Part shown: piece by piece, positions 26,782 to 35,967 of the stretch
Layout: each line of letters starts with the position of its first letter
How positions within the stretch are numbered: the first letter of the stretch is position 1
Source: Mediterraneibacter catenae
GTDB lineage: Bacteria > Bacillota > Clostridia > Lachnospirales > Lachnospiraceae
DNA: 64,000 bases
Reading direction: 5' to 3'
Assembly: GCF_008691045.1 (NCBI RefSeq)
Contig: NZ_VMSO01000011.1
Coordinates: forward strand, 1-64,000
Notes under the pieces: generated by a model
Database searches by the model: none
The model's input: the letters and a program-made list of their open reading frames with translations, nothing else
What the model was told of the DNA's origin: nothing
Translations under genes and position numbers: made by a program

Positions 26782-27607
26782 TTTCTGTTCCCTGCTCTTT
26801 CCAAAAAACTTCATGCTGATGATCGGGAAGGATCATCGGCAGATTGTGATAACACTCCGGCTTCGTCACATGCTCTCCGTAAAAAATCTCCAGATGCCTT
26901 TTATATCCGGAAGGCGCCGGCAGCATATGCCCCTCAAATTCAAGCTTAAATCCGGGCTGGAGCCAATCTTTTTCAAACCGCTCTTTTCCTGCATTTCCTT
27001 CGATCAGAAGCCCGACATATTCTGCCGTTTCATAATCATACCTTTCTGCAAGTCTGGTCATATCCTGGTACAATTTCCATGGAGTATAAAGCCTGTTGTA
27101 TACCATTCCCTTAACTTTTGTAAAAAGGGAGCCCGATTTTTTCATCGAAGCAAAATGATCCAGCGACAGGTGGAACAGCGAGTTCAGCCGTTGAAGCTTT
27201 CGGATATGTTCTCTGCACTCCTTTGGCTTTCCCGGGTGCCCGTCCATAGGAAATACATCCAGATAAACTCCTGTCGTTTTGACGGAATCTCCGTGCTGTT
27301 CTTTCAGGACAGTCCGGCTGTCAATCAGCTTCAGCATCGTATATTCGCAGTGTTTCTCCGACGGAGCATCCAGTCGGATATGCGGGGGGAACTCCTCCTG
27401 CAGTGTCAGCAGCTTATTATAATCCGGTCGCGGCATTTTCAGATCAATGTCATCATCCCATGGAATGAATCCTTCATAACACATCGCTCCCAGCAGCGTG
27501 CCGCCGTCCATATAATAGCGAAGCGAATACTTCCTGCATACGCGGTCCAGCTCTAGGAGAAGATTTAATTCAATCTGCTGCATTTCTTTCAAATCGATTG
27601 GTTTCAT
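26771..27607 (-). CDS. LicD family transferase
   Basis: 278 residues. RYYMDGGTLLGAMCYEGFIPWDDDID is the LicD nucleotidyltransferase-type active site (G-G-T-L-L-G then DDDID). LicD proteins transfer phosphocholine or another phospho-substituent from a CDP-type donor to a glycan. No CDP-choline synthesis genes are in the window, so the donor is open. A phosphodiester end cap could also be what the Wzt C-terminal domain recognises, which is speculation. Overlaps the upstream GT2 stop by four bases. Confidence 0.9.
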   Translation of the reverse strand: MKPIDLKEMQQIELNLLLELDRVCRKYSLRYYMDGGTLLGAMCYEGFIPWDDDIDLKMPRPDYNKLLTLQEEFPPHIRLDAPSEKHCEYTMLKLIDSRTVLKEQHGDSVKTTGVYLDVFPMDGHPGKPKECREHIRKLQRLNSLFHLSLDHFASMKKSGSLFTKVKGMVYNRLYTPWKLYQDMTRLAERYDYETAEYVGLLIEGNAGKERFEKDWLQPGFKLEFEGHMLPAPSGYKRHLEIFYGEHVTKPECYHNLPMILPDHQHEVFWKEQGTENGI

Positions 27608-28653
27608 GACTTAAGCACCTTTTTTATCCGTTTCTTTATTTTTGAAACAGTTCTTTTTTTCATAAAATGTATCTGAATTGTTCGGAATCTGCCGGCGTCT
27701 GTCCATGTCAAAAGCTTTCGGTACTCTTTCCGTAAATTGACCGGATTCTCCAGGAGCCTGCGGAAATCCGGTTCTCCGTAATAAGCTTTCAGCCGCTCCC
27801 CCATCTCTTTCGCTGAGTAAGTATGGTTCATTAGATGCTGGATCAGAAGCTGCATGTAAAGATCTGCTGTTACTTCAAGAAACGGAACTGCTACCTGTCC
27901 TTTTCCCCGGCCTGCTTCCAGACTGGTCTGCAGCAGATACTTCATATTCTGCTTCAGTTTATCAAAGTCTCGGACACGGTAATCCAGATGAATATCCTCG
28001 ACGTCATGCCGGTAGTGATAATATGGCTCTGCGATGCACCGAACATAATCCGTATGCATCAGGTATCGCAATACAAAATCATAATCCTCATATAATGTCA
28101 TCTCTTCATTAAATAATATATAATTTTTTTTAATTGTCTCTGCCAGAAACACTTTATTACAGGCACTGGACAGGGCGTTATCATAAAAGAACGCCGGATA
28201 CGATCTGAACACATCCTCCACGCCATATCTGCCGCTATGGCTGCAGCAAATCTTTTCCGTCCGTTCTATGAATCCCTTACGATAATAGTCAAAAGACATT
28301 CCATAGATGACGAGATCTTCTGCATCCTTTTCAAGATAGTGCTCCACTGACTCCATCAGTCCAGAAGTGACCGTATCATCTCCGTCTATAAACAGAAGAT
28401 ATTTGCCCTCCGCCTCAGAAATTCCTCTGTTTCTGGCGCTGGCCGCGCCTCCGTTTTTTTTATGAAATGTACGGACATTGCTGTACTCTGACGCCAGTTT
28501 ATCCGCCAGCTCACCGCTATTATCCGGAGAACCGTCATCAACAAGTATGACTTCAAACTCATTGTTTATATCCTGTCCCAGGATGCTCTGTACACAGGCT
28601 TTCAGATATTTTTCGCACTTATATACCGGAATGATAAAACTATATTGCAGCAT
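27604..28653 (-). CDS. Glycosyltransferase family 2
   Basis: 349 residues. YSFIIPVYKCEKYLKAC, LVDDGSPDNSG, HKKNGGAASARNRG and FIDGDDTVTSG give a clear GT-A core; the C-terminal half contains YEDYDFVLRYLMHTDYVRC. It starts 13 bases after the EpsG-type gene. Confidence 0.88.
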   Translation of the reverse strand: MLQYSFIIPVYKCEKYLKACVQSILGQDINNEFEVILVDDGSPDNSGELADKLASEYSNVRTFHKKNGGAASARNRGISEAEGKYLLFIDGDDTVTSGLMESVEHYLEKDAEDLVIYGMSFDYYRKGFIERTEKICCSHSGRYGVEDVFRSYPAFFYDNALSSACNKVFLAETIKKNYILFNEEMTLYEDYDFVLRYLMHTDYVRCIAEPYYHYRHDVEDIHLDYRVRDFDKLKQNMKYLLQTSLEAGRGKGQVAVPFLEVTADLYMQLLIQHLMNHTYSAKEMGERLKAYYGEPDFRRLLENPVNLRKEYRKLLTWTDAGRFRTIQIHFMKKRTVSKIKKRIKKVLKS

Positions 28654-28666
28654 GCCACCACCTCAA

Positions 28667-29788
28667 TTACTTTCCATACAGAGAATACGGATCGATCTCC
28701 CAGAAAAATCTGAAGTCCTGCAAAATCGCCTGTGAACTATCGATGTAACTATTGTAATACCACAGTGCAAACAGCGTGATCGCCAGACCAATCAGCAGAT
28801 AACTCCGATGCGTAAAATAGCGTATCTCATACTGCCTCTCCGGCTGTACCAATGCCTGATGGTCTCCTCTTTCCATTGCAAGAGGCAGGAATAAAACAAT
28901 AAACTGGTAATAATAGTCCGCAAGCCTGGAAAACACATTGTCATAAGTCGAAAAATACTGAATGATTGCCGCAACAACCATCAGATTAAACACCTGCCGA
29001 AATACAGTATCTCTTTTCCGCAGCGGTCTCATAACAACACCAAATACCATGATCAGGGCCATCATAAGCACTCGCCCGCCGATCCCGCCGCTGGCAACAT
29101 ACAGCTTTTCTTCCTCATAGTATGCTTCCGCCATCATTTCAACAATCTGGTCATGGAAAAAATACACCAGAATGATGATGGCAGCAATGAGGAAGAAATA
29201 AGATGCATTAATCTTCTTTTTTGCCATCGGATACGCCGCCAGAAAGACAAGCGCCGGGGCATGGAAGACCGAAGCGATCAAAACCCATATTACAAACCGC
29301 ACAGGCCTGTTATCCAGAATCGCCATCATCGCAAATATAATGAATCCCATAGCACATGTCTGTTTCAGACCACTAAAGGTGAAGATATAAAATCCCATGG
29401 CAATAAACATGAGATAGCTCCAATACGGAGACGGAGAAAATCTGTAAACAAGAATCCCGAGTGCCACGGAAAAAAAGACAGCGATTATAAAAATACACAC
29501 ATCAAAGGATATTCCCACTGCCCCTGCCCCGCGGAAAAACAACGGGAGCCCCATATTAGTATAATCCTGAAAAACATAATCCCGCCAGTCCGCTCCATTA
29601 CAATTAAGATAGTCTGTATAGTACTTGATCAAATCCCCAAGCCACCATGAGCGAAATCCACTGAATAATGCCAGTACAACCGTTATGGCTGTCACGCATA
29701 TTTTTTTGTTATAATCTGTATCCTTTGCTCTGGTGTATAATAATGTGATTGACATAATAACCAGCAGCAATATCATCTGACGATCCAT
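28667..29788 (-). CDS. EpsG family polysaccharide polymerase (Wzy-like)
   Basis: 373-residue membrane protein with about ten hydrophobic segments. VVLALFSGFRSWWLGDLIKY and ADWRDYVFQDYTNMGLPLFF match the EpsG family, which is thought to link repeat units at the outer membrane face in Wzy-dependent pathways. CTGGAG precedes the ATG. It is the only polymerase candidate in the window and pairs with the flippase at 15919. Confidence 0.85.
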   Translation of the reverse strand: MDRQMILLLVIMSITLLYTRAKDTDYNKKICVTAITVVLALFSGFRSWWLGDLIKYYTDYLNCNGADWRDYVFQDYTNMGLPLFFRGAGAVGISFDVCIFIIAVFFSVALGILVYRFSPSPYWSYLMFIAMGFYIFTFSGLKQTCAMGFIIFAMMAILDNRPVRFVIWVLIASVFHAPALVFLAAYPMAKKKINASYFFLIAAIIILVYFFHDQIVEMMAEAYYEEEKLYVASGGIGGRVLMMALIMVFGVVMRPLRKRDTVFRQVFNLMVVAAIIQYFSTYDNVFSRLADYYYQFIVLFLPLAMERGDHQALVQPERQYEIRYFTHRSYLLIGLAITLFALWYYNSYIDSSQAILQDFRFFWEIDPYSLYGK

Positions 29789-29818
29789 AATTCAACTCCA
29801 GTTTTAATTTTTATGCTG

Positions 29819-30988
29819 TTAAATATCAGTCAGTTTGTAGAACTGATCTACCACTAGCCTGCTCCGGTTCGGTGCGCGACGGCAGTTATCTTCCAGATTA
29901 CTCTTCAGTCTTTTATCTGTCACAAGAAGTTCAACCCCTTCTGCAATAGCTTGCGGTGTTGTGTCTACAATAATCCCTGTCTTTCTGTCTGTAATCTGAT
30001 CTGTTACAGAAGGATAATTTGTAACAACAATTGCTTTTCCAAGAATCTTAGCTTCATCCAGAACAAGAGATTTCCCCTCCCGTCTGGATGGCTGTACAAT
30101 AATATCTGCTTTCTTCATATAAGGATATGGATTTGGCCTCTGCCCTTCCAGAATAAAACAGTCGGAAAGATTATTCTGTTTAACGTACTGACTAATTTCT
30201 TCCCGCATCAGCCCTCTGCCATATATATGCCATACAAAATCACAGCCGTTTTCCTTTAATATCAAAGCTGTTTTTGCAGCAATGTCCATGCCTTTCAGAT
30301 ATTCAAGCCTTCCAACCGAGACAATATGTACCTTTGAAGAGTCCCACATCTCATCCACCGTTTCATCCGCTTTATGCAGTATCTCCTGCGGTAGAACGAT
30401 ATTTTCGATAACACGCATCCTTTCTCCCGGATATTCGCTTCTAGTGATAAACGCAGTACGACATTTTTCAGATATCGTAGCCAGCATATCCAGTTTCCGG
30501 TAATATGCCATTTCCTGTTTATTAAATATTTTTCCTGACATGTCCGTATGAATCCAGCCGATCTTCCTGTCCGCATTCACCTTATCAACTACAAAAAAAT
30601 CTGTAAATCCTTCCAGAAAACCGACTGCCACATCATAATGTCCCGGAACAGAGGGGATGTACTTTTCAATCGCTCCCCAGCTAAAATAATTTTTCCTGCG
30701 CCGAGCCATAGCAGTTATCTTTAAGCGGGTAATCGCGGCTGAAAGTTTCCTGTGTCTTAAAAGTTCCCCCAAATAATTTCGCAATTCCAGCGTCATATCC
30801 CTTACTATAGGATCCGACTGTATAATCTTCACCCAGGAAGGCACTTCTTTTTCAAGCACACCCCCTCTTTCAAACAGGAACAAATCTACTTTTACCCTCT
30901 TTGGATCCAATGTCTTTAATAATGACACAAGTGCTCTTTCTGCTCCTCCCATACGGAGCGTCGGCATTACAAAAATAATATGCTTCAA
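29819..30988 (-). CDS. Glycosyltransferase family 4 (GT-B)
   Basis: 389 residues, retaining GT-B fold. IFVMPTLRMGGAERALVSLL is the acceptor-domain start; IVSVGRLEYLKGMDIA and the late PSRREGKSLVLDEAKILGKAIV with its E-x7-E pattern bind the nucleotide sugar. The C-terminal helix ends LVVDQFYKLTDI. Two bases separate it from the acyltransferase gene upstream. Confidence 0.9.
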   Translation of the reverse strand: MKHIIFVMPTLRMGGAERALVSLLKTLDPKRVKVDLFLFERGGVLEKEVPSWVKIIQSDPIVRDMTLELRNYLGELLRHRKLSAAITRLKITAMARRRKNYFSWGAIEKYIPSVPGHYDVAVGFLEGFTDFFVVDKVNADRKIGWIHTDMSGKIFNKQEMAYYRKLDMLATISEKCRTAFITRSEYPGERMRVIENIVLPQEILHKADETVDEMWDSSKVHIVSVGRLEYLKGMDIAAKTALILKENGCDFVWHIYGRGLMREEISQYVKQNNLSDCFILEGQRPNPYPYMKKADIIVQPSRREGKSLVLDEAKILGKAIVVTNYPSVTDQITDRKTGIIVDTTPQAIAEGVELLVTDKRLKSNLEDNCRRAPNRSRLVVDQFYKLTDI

Positions 30989-30989
30989 T

Positions 30990-31511
30990 TTATCTTTCCC
31001 TCTTTCGGATAAGCTTTGCCGGATTACCGCCTACAATACTGTAAGGTTCGATATTTTTTGTCACTACCGATCCCGCCCCGATCACGCTTCCTCGTCCCAC
31101 ATGAACTCCTGGAAGGATGATCACCCTGGAACCGATCCAGACGTCGTCTTCTATCACGATCGGTCTGGGAGCAGTAAACGGCTGCTTCCACATGGGGATA
31201 TCTGTACGAGCCATGCCGTGATTTACTGTATACATCATGCATTCCGGCCCCATCATTACATCTTTACCAATAGAAACATATGGAGCGATCTGGGCATTGA
31301 TCCCAATGCCGGAATGATCTCCCAGAGACATTTCCGAACTGAAATGGGCTCCTTTTTCAATATTAATATTCTTGCCGCATTCTTTTAAAATCAGCTTCCC
31401 ACAAAATGCACGTATGTGTTTGCTTCCAAAACTGAACCTGCTGTCGGAAGGAGGCATATGCTTACCCAATATATTATAAATAATCTTGCCTATAATGATT
31501 TTTATCGACAT
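30990..31511 (-). CDS. Hexapeptide-repeat O-acetyltransferase
   Basis: 173 residues, left-handed beta-helix acyltransferase (WcaF/maltose O-acetyltransferase type). Hexapeptide repeats run from INIEKGAHFSSEM through GIGINAQIAPYVSIGKD to VWIGSRVIILPGVHVGRGSVIGAGSVVTK; YTVNHGMARTD holds the catalytic His. It acetylates a sugar in the cytoplasm using acetyl-CoA. Flanked by two GT4 genes and tightly packed with both. Confidence 0.9.
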   Translation of the reverse strand: MSIKIIIGKIIYNILGKHMPPSDSRFSFGSKHIRAFCGKLILKECGKNINIEKGAHFSSEMSLGDHSGIGINAQIAPYVSIGKDVMMGPECMMYTVNHGMARTDIPMWKQPFTAPRPIVIEDDVWIGSRVIILPGVHVGRGSVIGAGSVVTKNIEPYSIVGGNPAKLIRKRER

Positions 31512-32612
31512 TTATTCTGCCCTTTCATACAATTCATATATCTTCTGCAGCATTCCATTCCTGTCAAAACCGAGTTCTTTCATTCTTTCACCATATTTTT
31601 CCGAATGATTTCTTCCGGCTTTTGTAATCGCTTCTATCCACTGCTCAGCGGAATTTTCCAGGGGCAGTGACCGGATCAGATCTGTAAGATATACATCTTT
31701 CGGTATCTTTGCGGATATTATACATGGCAGGCCATTGCTCTGTGCTTCGACTAAAGCAAGCGGCATTCCTTCATAAAGTGACGGAAATGTAAAAATATCC
31801 ATCGCACTCATATAAGCTCCCACATTCTTTACATTACCGGTCATAAGAACTTTGTCCTGCAGTCCCAGTTTAATAGCTTCATCTTCAAACTTCCGCCTGT
31901 TCTGACCGTCACCAAGGAGCATCAAGAAAGCATCCGGTCTCCTTCTGATGATTTCAGGCATCAGCTCCAGTAAAAATCCCTGATTCTTTACCGGTGCAAA
32001 ATGCCCGGCATGACCTATGATAAATTTTTTCTGCAATCCATACTTTTCGCGTACCTTATTTCGTTCATTTTCGTCATATATATATTGATCTAGTCCAATG
32101 CCATTATATATCACTGTCCCATTTTTCTCAAAAAATTTTTTCCCATAAAGCCATTCCCCTGCGCCTTTTCCACACGCCACATAATCTGTAGCAAAAAGGC
32201 GGATCATCACGCGCATGGTTTTTTCATACAGATTTTTTACAAAACCTCTGTGTTCCGGACCTCTGATACTGTGTGAATGACTGATGCGTACAGGAACTCT
32301 CTGCTGCCATCCTGCCAGCATTGCCCACCCGGAATTAAACATGGTATGTGCATGGATAATATCAATCTGCTGCCTTTTTATCAACTCGCACAGATTCCTG
32401 TAATATCTGACATATCCGGAAGACGGCGGATCCATATGATGTATAATACACCCCGCATCTGTCAGTTCTTTTTCATAAGCACATATATCATCCTCAAATA
32501 CAAGATAATGTATTCTATATTTCTTTTTATCTGCATAATAGCCGATATCCCTGCCGACGCGCTCTGCCCCGCCTATGATTAACTTCCCGATTATAATCAA
32601 AACATTTTTCAT
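31512..32612 (-). CDS. Glycosyltransferase family 4 (GT-B)
   Basis: 366 residues. VLIIIGKLIIGGAERVGRDI, the DIIHAHTMFNSG strand, GHAGHFAPVKNQGFLLEL and FPSLYEGMPLALVEAQSNGLP define a retaining GT4 transferase. The start directly abuts the GT2 stop upstream and its own stop abuts the acetyltransferase start. Confidence 0.9.
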   Translation of the reverse strand: MKNVLIIIGKLIIGGAERVGRDIGYYADKKKYRIHYLVFEDDICAYEKELTDAGCIIHHMDPPSSGYVRYYRNLCELIKRQQIDIIHAHTMFNSGWAMLAGWQQRVPVRISHSHSIRGPEHRGFVKNLYEKTMRVMIRLFATDYVACGKGAGEWLYGKKFFEKNGTVIYNGIGLDQYIYDENERNKVREKYGLQKKFIIGHAGHFAPVKNQGFLLELMPEIIRRRPDAFLMLLGDGQNRRKFEDEAIKLGLQDKVLMTGNVKNVGAYMSAMDIFTFPSLYEGMPLALVEAQSNGLPCIISAKIPKDVYLTDLIRSLPLENSAEQWIEAITKAGRNHSEKYGERMKELGFDRNGMLQKIYELYERAE

Positions 32613-32616
32613 AGTA

Positions 32617-33612
32617 TCAACCCGTTTTCTTCTTCATCATATAATCGATGCTCCTGCACATACACAGTCTGATCGGCAGCGCAAGAATCATGATTTTTAA
32701 TGTATTAAGCCTGCATCTGATCCTGCTGTTATAGTTCATACAAATCTTTTTTGTTTCTTCTATCCTGTGTTTTGGGGACAGATCCATTTTCTGAAGTTCT
32801 GCGATTACCGTGTATGCACTTCTGTAATATGAGTAAGTCAGAGCTTCACGATATTTTCCTTTACAGGTCTCCTCCAGATCAGCTTCACGGACCGCCCGGA
32901 ACAGCAGCTCATGCTCCAGCAGAATATATTCTGATAAATTTTCCCGTTTCTTTCTTGAAAGAGATTCTTCATTTTCAACCGAAAGGGCATAAACCGGCTG
33001 ATCTGCTGTCACTGCCGTCGATGCATGCATGATATACTGCACCACGAATACTTTATCCTCACCAATCGGTAGTCTTTCATCGAATCGTATTGTGTTTTTC
33101 TCAATTATGTTCCTCTTAAATATCTTACTGCTCGGAGCATTCAGAAGCTGCTTTTCCAGTGCTCTGCTCAAAAGTTCCGCAGTCGATTCAGATGTCTCCG
33201 TTATTTGATCTTTCATGCCTGTCGTATGCGGAATCAAATGCTTTCCGTTATAAATATATCTTCCAAGCAGGACAAAATCCGGTTGTATACGTGTGACATT
33301 ATCAGATATCTCAAAGTATTCTTCTGTCACAAAATCATCGCTGTCTACGAACAGGATATACTCTCCTTCCGCCTCATCCAGCCCCATATTTCTTGCAGAA
33401 GACACTCCGCCATTCTCTTTACAGAAATAGCGCACATTGCTGTATCTCTCCGCATATTCCTGACAGATTTCCCCTGTCCTGTCCCCTGAACCGTCATTGA
33501 TCACCAGCAGTTCCACGTCGTCCCGGATAATACTGACCAGACTGTCCAGGCAGCGCCTTATTGTTTTTTCCGCATTATATGCCGGGATAATAACCGAATA
33601 TCTGATACTCAT
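32617..33612 (-). CDS. Glycosyltransferase family 2
   Basis: 331 residues with YSVIIPAYNAEKTIRRCLDSL, LVINDGSGDRTG, CKENGGVSSARNMG and FVDSDDFVTEEY. The C-terminal half (NAPSSKIFKRNII, GEDKVFVVQYI) is the helical acceptor part common to this locus. Confidence 0.88.
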   Translation of the reverse strand: MSIRYSVIIPAYNAEKTIRRCLDSLVSIIRDDVELLVINDGSGDRTGEICQEYAERYSNVRYFCKENGGVSSARNMGLDEAEGEYILFVDSDDFVTEEYFEISDNVTRIQPDFVLLGRYIYNGKHLIPHTTGMKDQITETSESTAELLSRALEKQLLNAPSSKIFKRNIIEKNTIRFDERLPIGEDKVFVVQYIMHASTAVTADQPVYALSVENEESLSRKKRENLSEYILLEHELLFRAVREADLEETCKGKYREALTYSYYRSAYTVIAELQKMDLSPKHRIEETKKICMNYNSRIRCRLNTLKIMILALPIRLCMCRSIDYMMKKKTG

Positions 33613-33631
33613 AACCGTCCTTCTCTGTTTC

Positions 33632-34861
33632 CTACTTTTTCAGCAGTCTGCTGCTGTTTGCCTTGCGAAGCCCTGCGCGTAGCCCATCCGGAATTACTGC
33701 GCTTGCCCGGAGAAGAAATCTTTTTAATTTCTGTCTTCCGCTCTGGCGTTTACGGTAATAGCGGACTGCGTCTTTTATGTTGCCGTTCGCTCGCAGCACC
33801 TGCATAGCCTCATTATGAAGAGTCCGCTGCGAATAACCGGCCATGTTCTGCGCCGCCAGCATCTCCTCCGCATCCGTTTCCTTCAAGACCCGGAAACGTT
33901 TCTCCCTTATCAGTTCCTCCATGACCTTCTGGCCGCGCTCGGTACATGCAAAAACCGCCGATACACCGTCCGAACGGTTCTGGAATCTTGCTCCCCAGTA
34001 ATCGCCGATCCTCAGATCAGCCGATGACTGCTCTTTTCTTGCCGTACACTCATAGCAGGCGTCTCCAAGAAGGATATTTTCAAAAAATACCTGCCAGAAC
34101 AGTTCTGTCTCTCTGGCTCCGTAATAAGTTCTATTCTTTGCCGATACCCTGAGGCAATAGGAGTGCCAGTCATTTTTCTTATATCGGAACAATACAGAGT
34201 CAAACCGTTCTGCTTTCAGTTTCTTTTGAACTCTTGCACAGAATTCTTCCCACAGTTTATAGCTGGGAACCCCGTGACAGAAAATCTCTGTCAGAAGGAA
34301 CTGATCCCGGATCTTATACTTCTGTAGCGCTCTGTCCAGCCCTGCGATCTGACAGGGCGTCCCGAATACATAGAAACAGCTGTCACGGTTCTCCCTTGCT
34401 TCCGCCACCGCCCGCTGAAAAGCAGCCGCCGGATCACTCTGCAGATATTTGGAGCCGTCCAGCCGGCTGATATCACTTTCTCTACTGATCACTTTGTGAA
34501 AAACACAGTCCGAAGAAGTGTCATACACAGCGCCCACTGCTTTGTAATGCCTTCGGACCGCCGACTCCGCCAGCTCATGTGCAACGCCGCCGGAAGAGCA
34601 TTTCCTGACTGTCTTCCTGTTCATGCTCTGAAGCGCATACAGCCTTGCCTCATACAGATTCGTCTTTGGATTCTGTTCAGAAAAACGGCTGCATACTTCC
34701 CGACACAATCCGCATTCTACACATCTGTCTTCTCTGACTTCTGCGGTCAGGAATCCCGCCCGGTCCATACGCAGCCGCACGGCATCTTTCGGACATACTG
34801 CTGCGCATGCGCCGCAGCCGGAGCAGGCCCGCTCTGTCTTTTCCATAATATTGCCGCTCAT
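33632..34861 (-). CDS. Ferredoxin/FrhB-like protein (coenzyme F420 hydrogenase beta family)
   Basis: 409 residues. Two 4Fe-4S clusters at the N-terminus (CSGCGACAAVCPKD and CVECGLCREVCSRF), followed by an FrhB/FdhB-type flavin domain with CSSGGVAHELAES, FYVFGTPCQIAGLDRALQ and EIFCHGVPSYKLW. Such proteins are common next to polysaccharide pyruvyl transferases in Firmicute glycan loci, as here (the next gene, four-base overlap). A redox step on a sugar or its substituent is likely; the actual reaction is unknown. Confidence 0.88.
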   Translation of the reverse strand: MSGNIMEKTERACSGCGACAAVCPKDAVRLRMDRAGFLTAEVREDRCVECGLCREVCSRFSEQNPKTNLYEARLYALQSMNRKTVRKCSSGGVAHELAESAVRRHYKAVGAVYDTSSDCVFHKVISRESDISRLDGSKYLQSDPAAAFQRAVAEARENRDSCFYVFGTPCQIAGLDRALQKYKIRDQFLLTEIFCHGVPSYKLWEEFCARVQKKLKAERFDSVLFRYKKNDWHSYCLRVSAKNRTYYGARETELFWQVFFENILLGDACYECTARKEQSSADLRIGDYWGARFQNRSDGVSAVFACTERGQKVMEELIREKRFRVLKETDAEEMLAAQNMAGYSQRTLHNEAMQVLRANGNIKDAVRYYRKRQSGRQKLKRFLLRASAVIPDGLRAGLRKANSSRLLKK

Positions 34862-35949
34862 TCTATCTTCTCCAACGCCTCTTTTAAATACTTCCTGCTC
34901 ACTTCAAGAGAATCCTCGATCCTCTGATCGACCGCATCATAGTCGATCGTCTGTGACAGTACATGCTCCAGATTCTTCGCAGTCAGACGTTTCAGACGAC
35001 GGTTTTCAAGACCAGTCTCCCGCAGCAGCGATTCCAGCTTGAATGCATTAATGCTCTCCCTGATAAATACCGCCACATTACAGTGATTTCTGACCGCCAC
35101 AACTGTTCCGTGAAATGTATCTGTAACCACACATTCCGCATATTTAAAATATGAGTACCACTGCCGGGCGTCACAGACGATATTTCTGTCGCACCACTTA
35201 TGATATGTCCCGAGCGAAACCGTGATCAATCCATGCTTTTTCGCGTAATATCTGATATTCCGGATTTCTTCTTTATCTGTCATATTTCTGTCATAAGCAT
35301 AAACCAGAAGGTATCTTTTCCGGATCTTCCTGACCGGCACATGAAATTTCCTGCCGCTGTACAAAAGGACCGGATCGCTGACCAGGGGGACATCTCTTCC
35401 GGTCATGTGGAAGATCATTTCCCTTGTATGCTGATCTCTGGCAGAAAGTGCATACATACTGCTCAGCCCCTTCTTCACCAGATCATAACAATGATATTTT
35501 TTCAGCAGTTCTTCCGTTGTCCTTCCGAATGCCGGAGCATACGCAATGGCGGGTTTCTTACCCAGTCCGTATCCGTACATCATCTTATTGCATCCCACGT
35601 CGATGCTGAATACCTCGTCACTTCCGATTATGACCGCATCGCAGTCGTTCTGGTCATAGGGCAGAAACTCCAGATTTTCTCTGGATTTTTTATGCACCAG
35701 AGCTTTCCTCGTATTAAACAGTGTGAGCGCAATCCCCTTGTCAAACAGATAATTTTTTATATAGTAAGGGAAATTCCGCAGCGACATGCTGTTTTTCTTT
35801 GCTTCCGCCTTATCGAAATCAAAATTCTTCTCATACGTCAGGATACAGACCTGGTGTCCCATTTCTTCCAGATAACATTTCATCGCCAGCATCTGAAGCT
35901 GAGCGCCCTGATTATTTACATTATAATGCGTCAGTATTCCGATCTTCAT
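34858..35949 (-). CDS. Polysaccharide pyruvyl transferase family protein
   Basis: 363 residues. MKIGILTHYNVNNQGAQLQ is the typical start; DAVIIGSDEVFSIDVG, VSLGTYHKWCD, DTFHGTVVAVRNHCNVAVF hold the family pattern around the catalytic His. Relatives add a pyruvate ketal from phosphoenolpyruvate, giving the glycan a negative charge. Overlaps FrhB-like gene by four bases, so the two are coupled. Confidence 0.9.
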   Translation of the reverse strand: MKIGILTHYNVNNQGAQLQMLAMKCYLEEMGHQVCILTYEKNFDFDKAEAKKNSMSLRNFPYYIKNYLFDKGIALTLFNTRKALVHKKSRENLEFLPYDQNDCDAVIIGSDEVFSIDVGCNKMMYGYGLGKKPAIAYAPAFGRTTEELLKKYHCYDLVKKGLSSMYALSARDQHTREMIFHMTGRDVPLVSDPVLLYSGRKFHVPVRKIRKRYLLVYAYDRNMTDKEEIRNIRYYAKKHGLITVSLGTYHKWCDRNIVCDARQWYSYFKYAECVVTDTFHGTVVAVRNHCNVAVFIRESINAFKLESLLRETGLENRRLKRLTAKNLEHVLSQTIDYDAVDQRIEDSLEVSRKYLKEALEKIE

Positions 35950-35967
35950 ATTATCTCACCAAAACCT

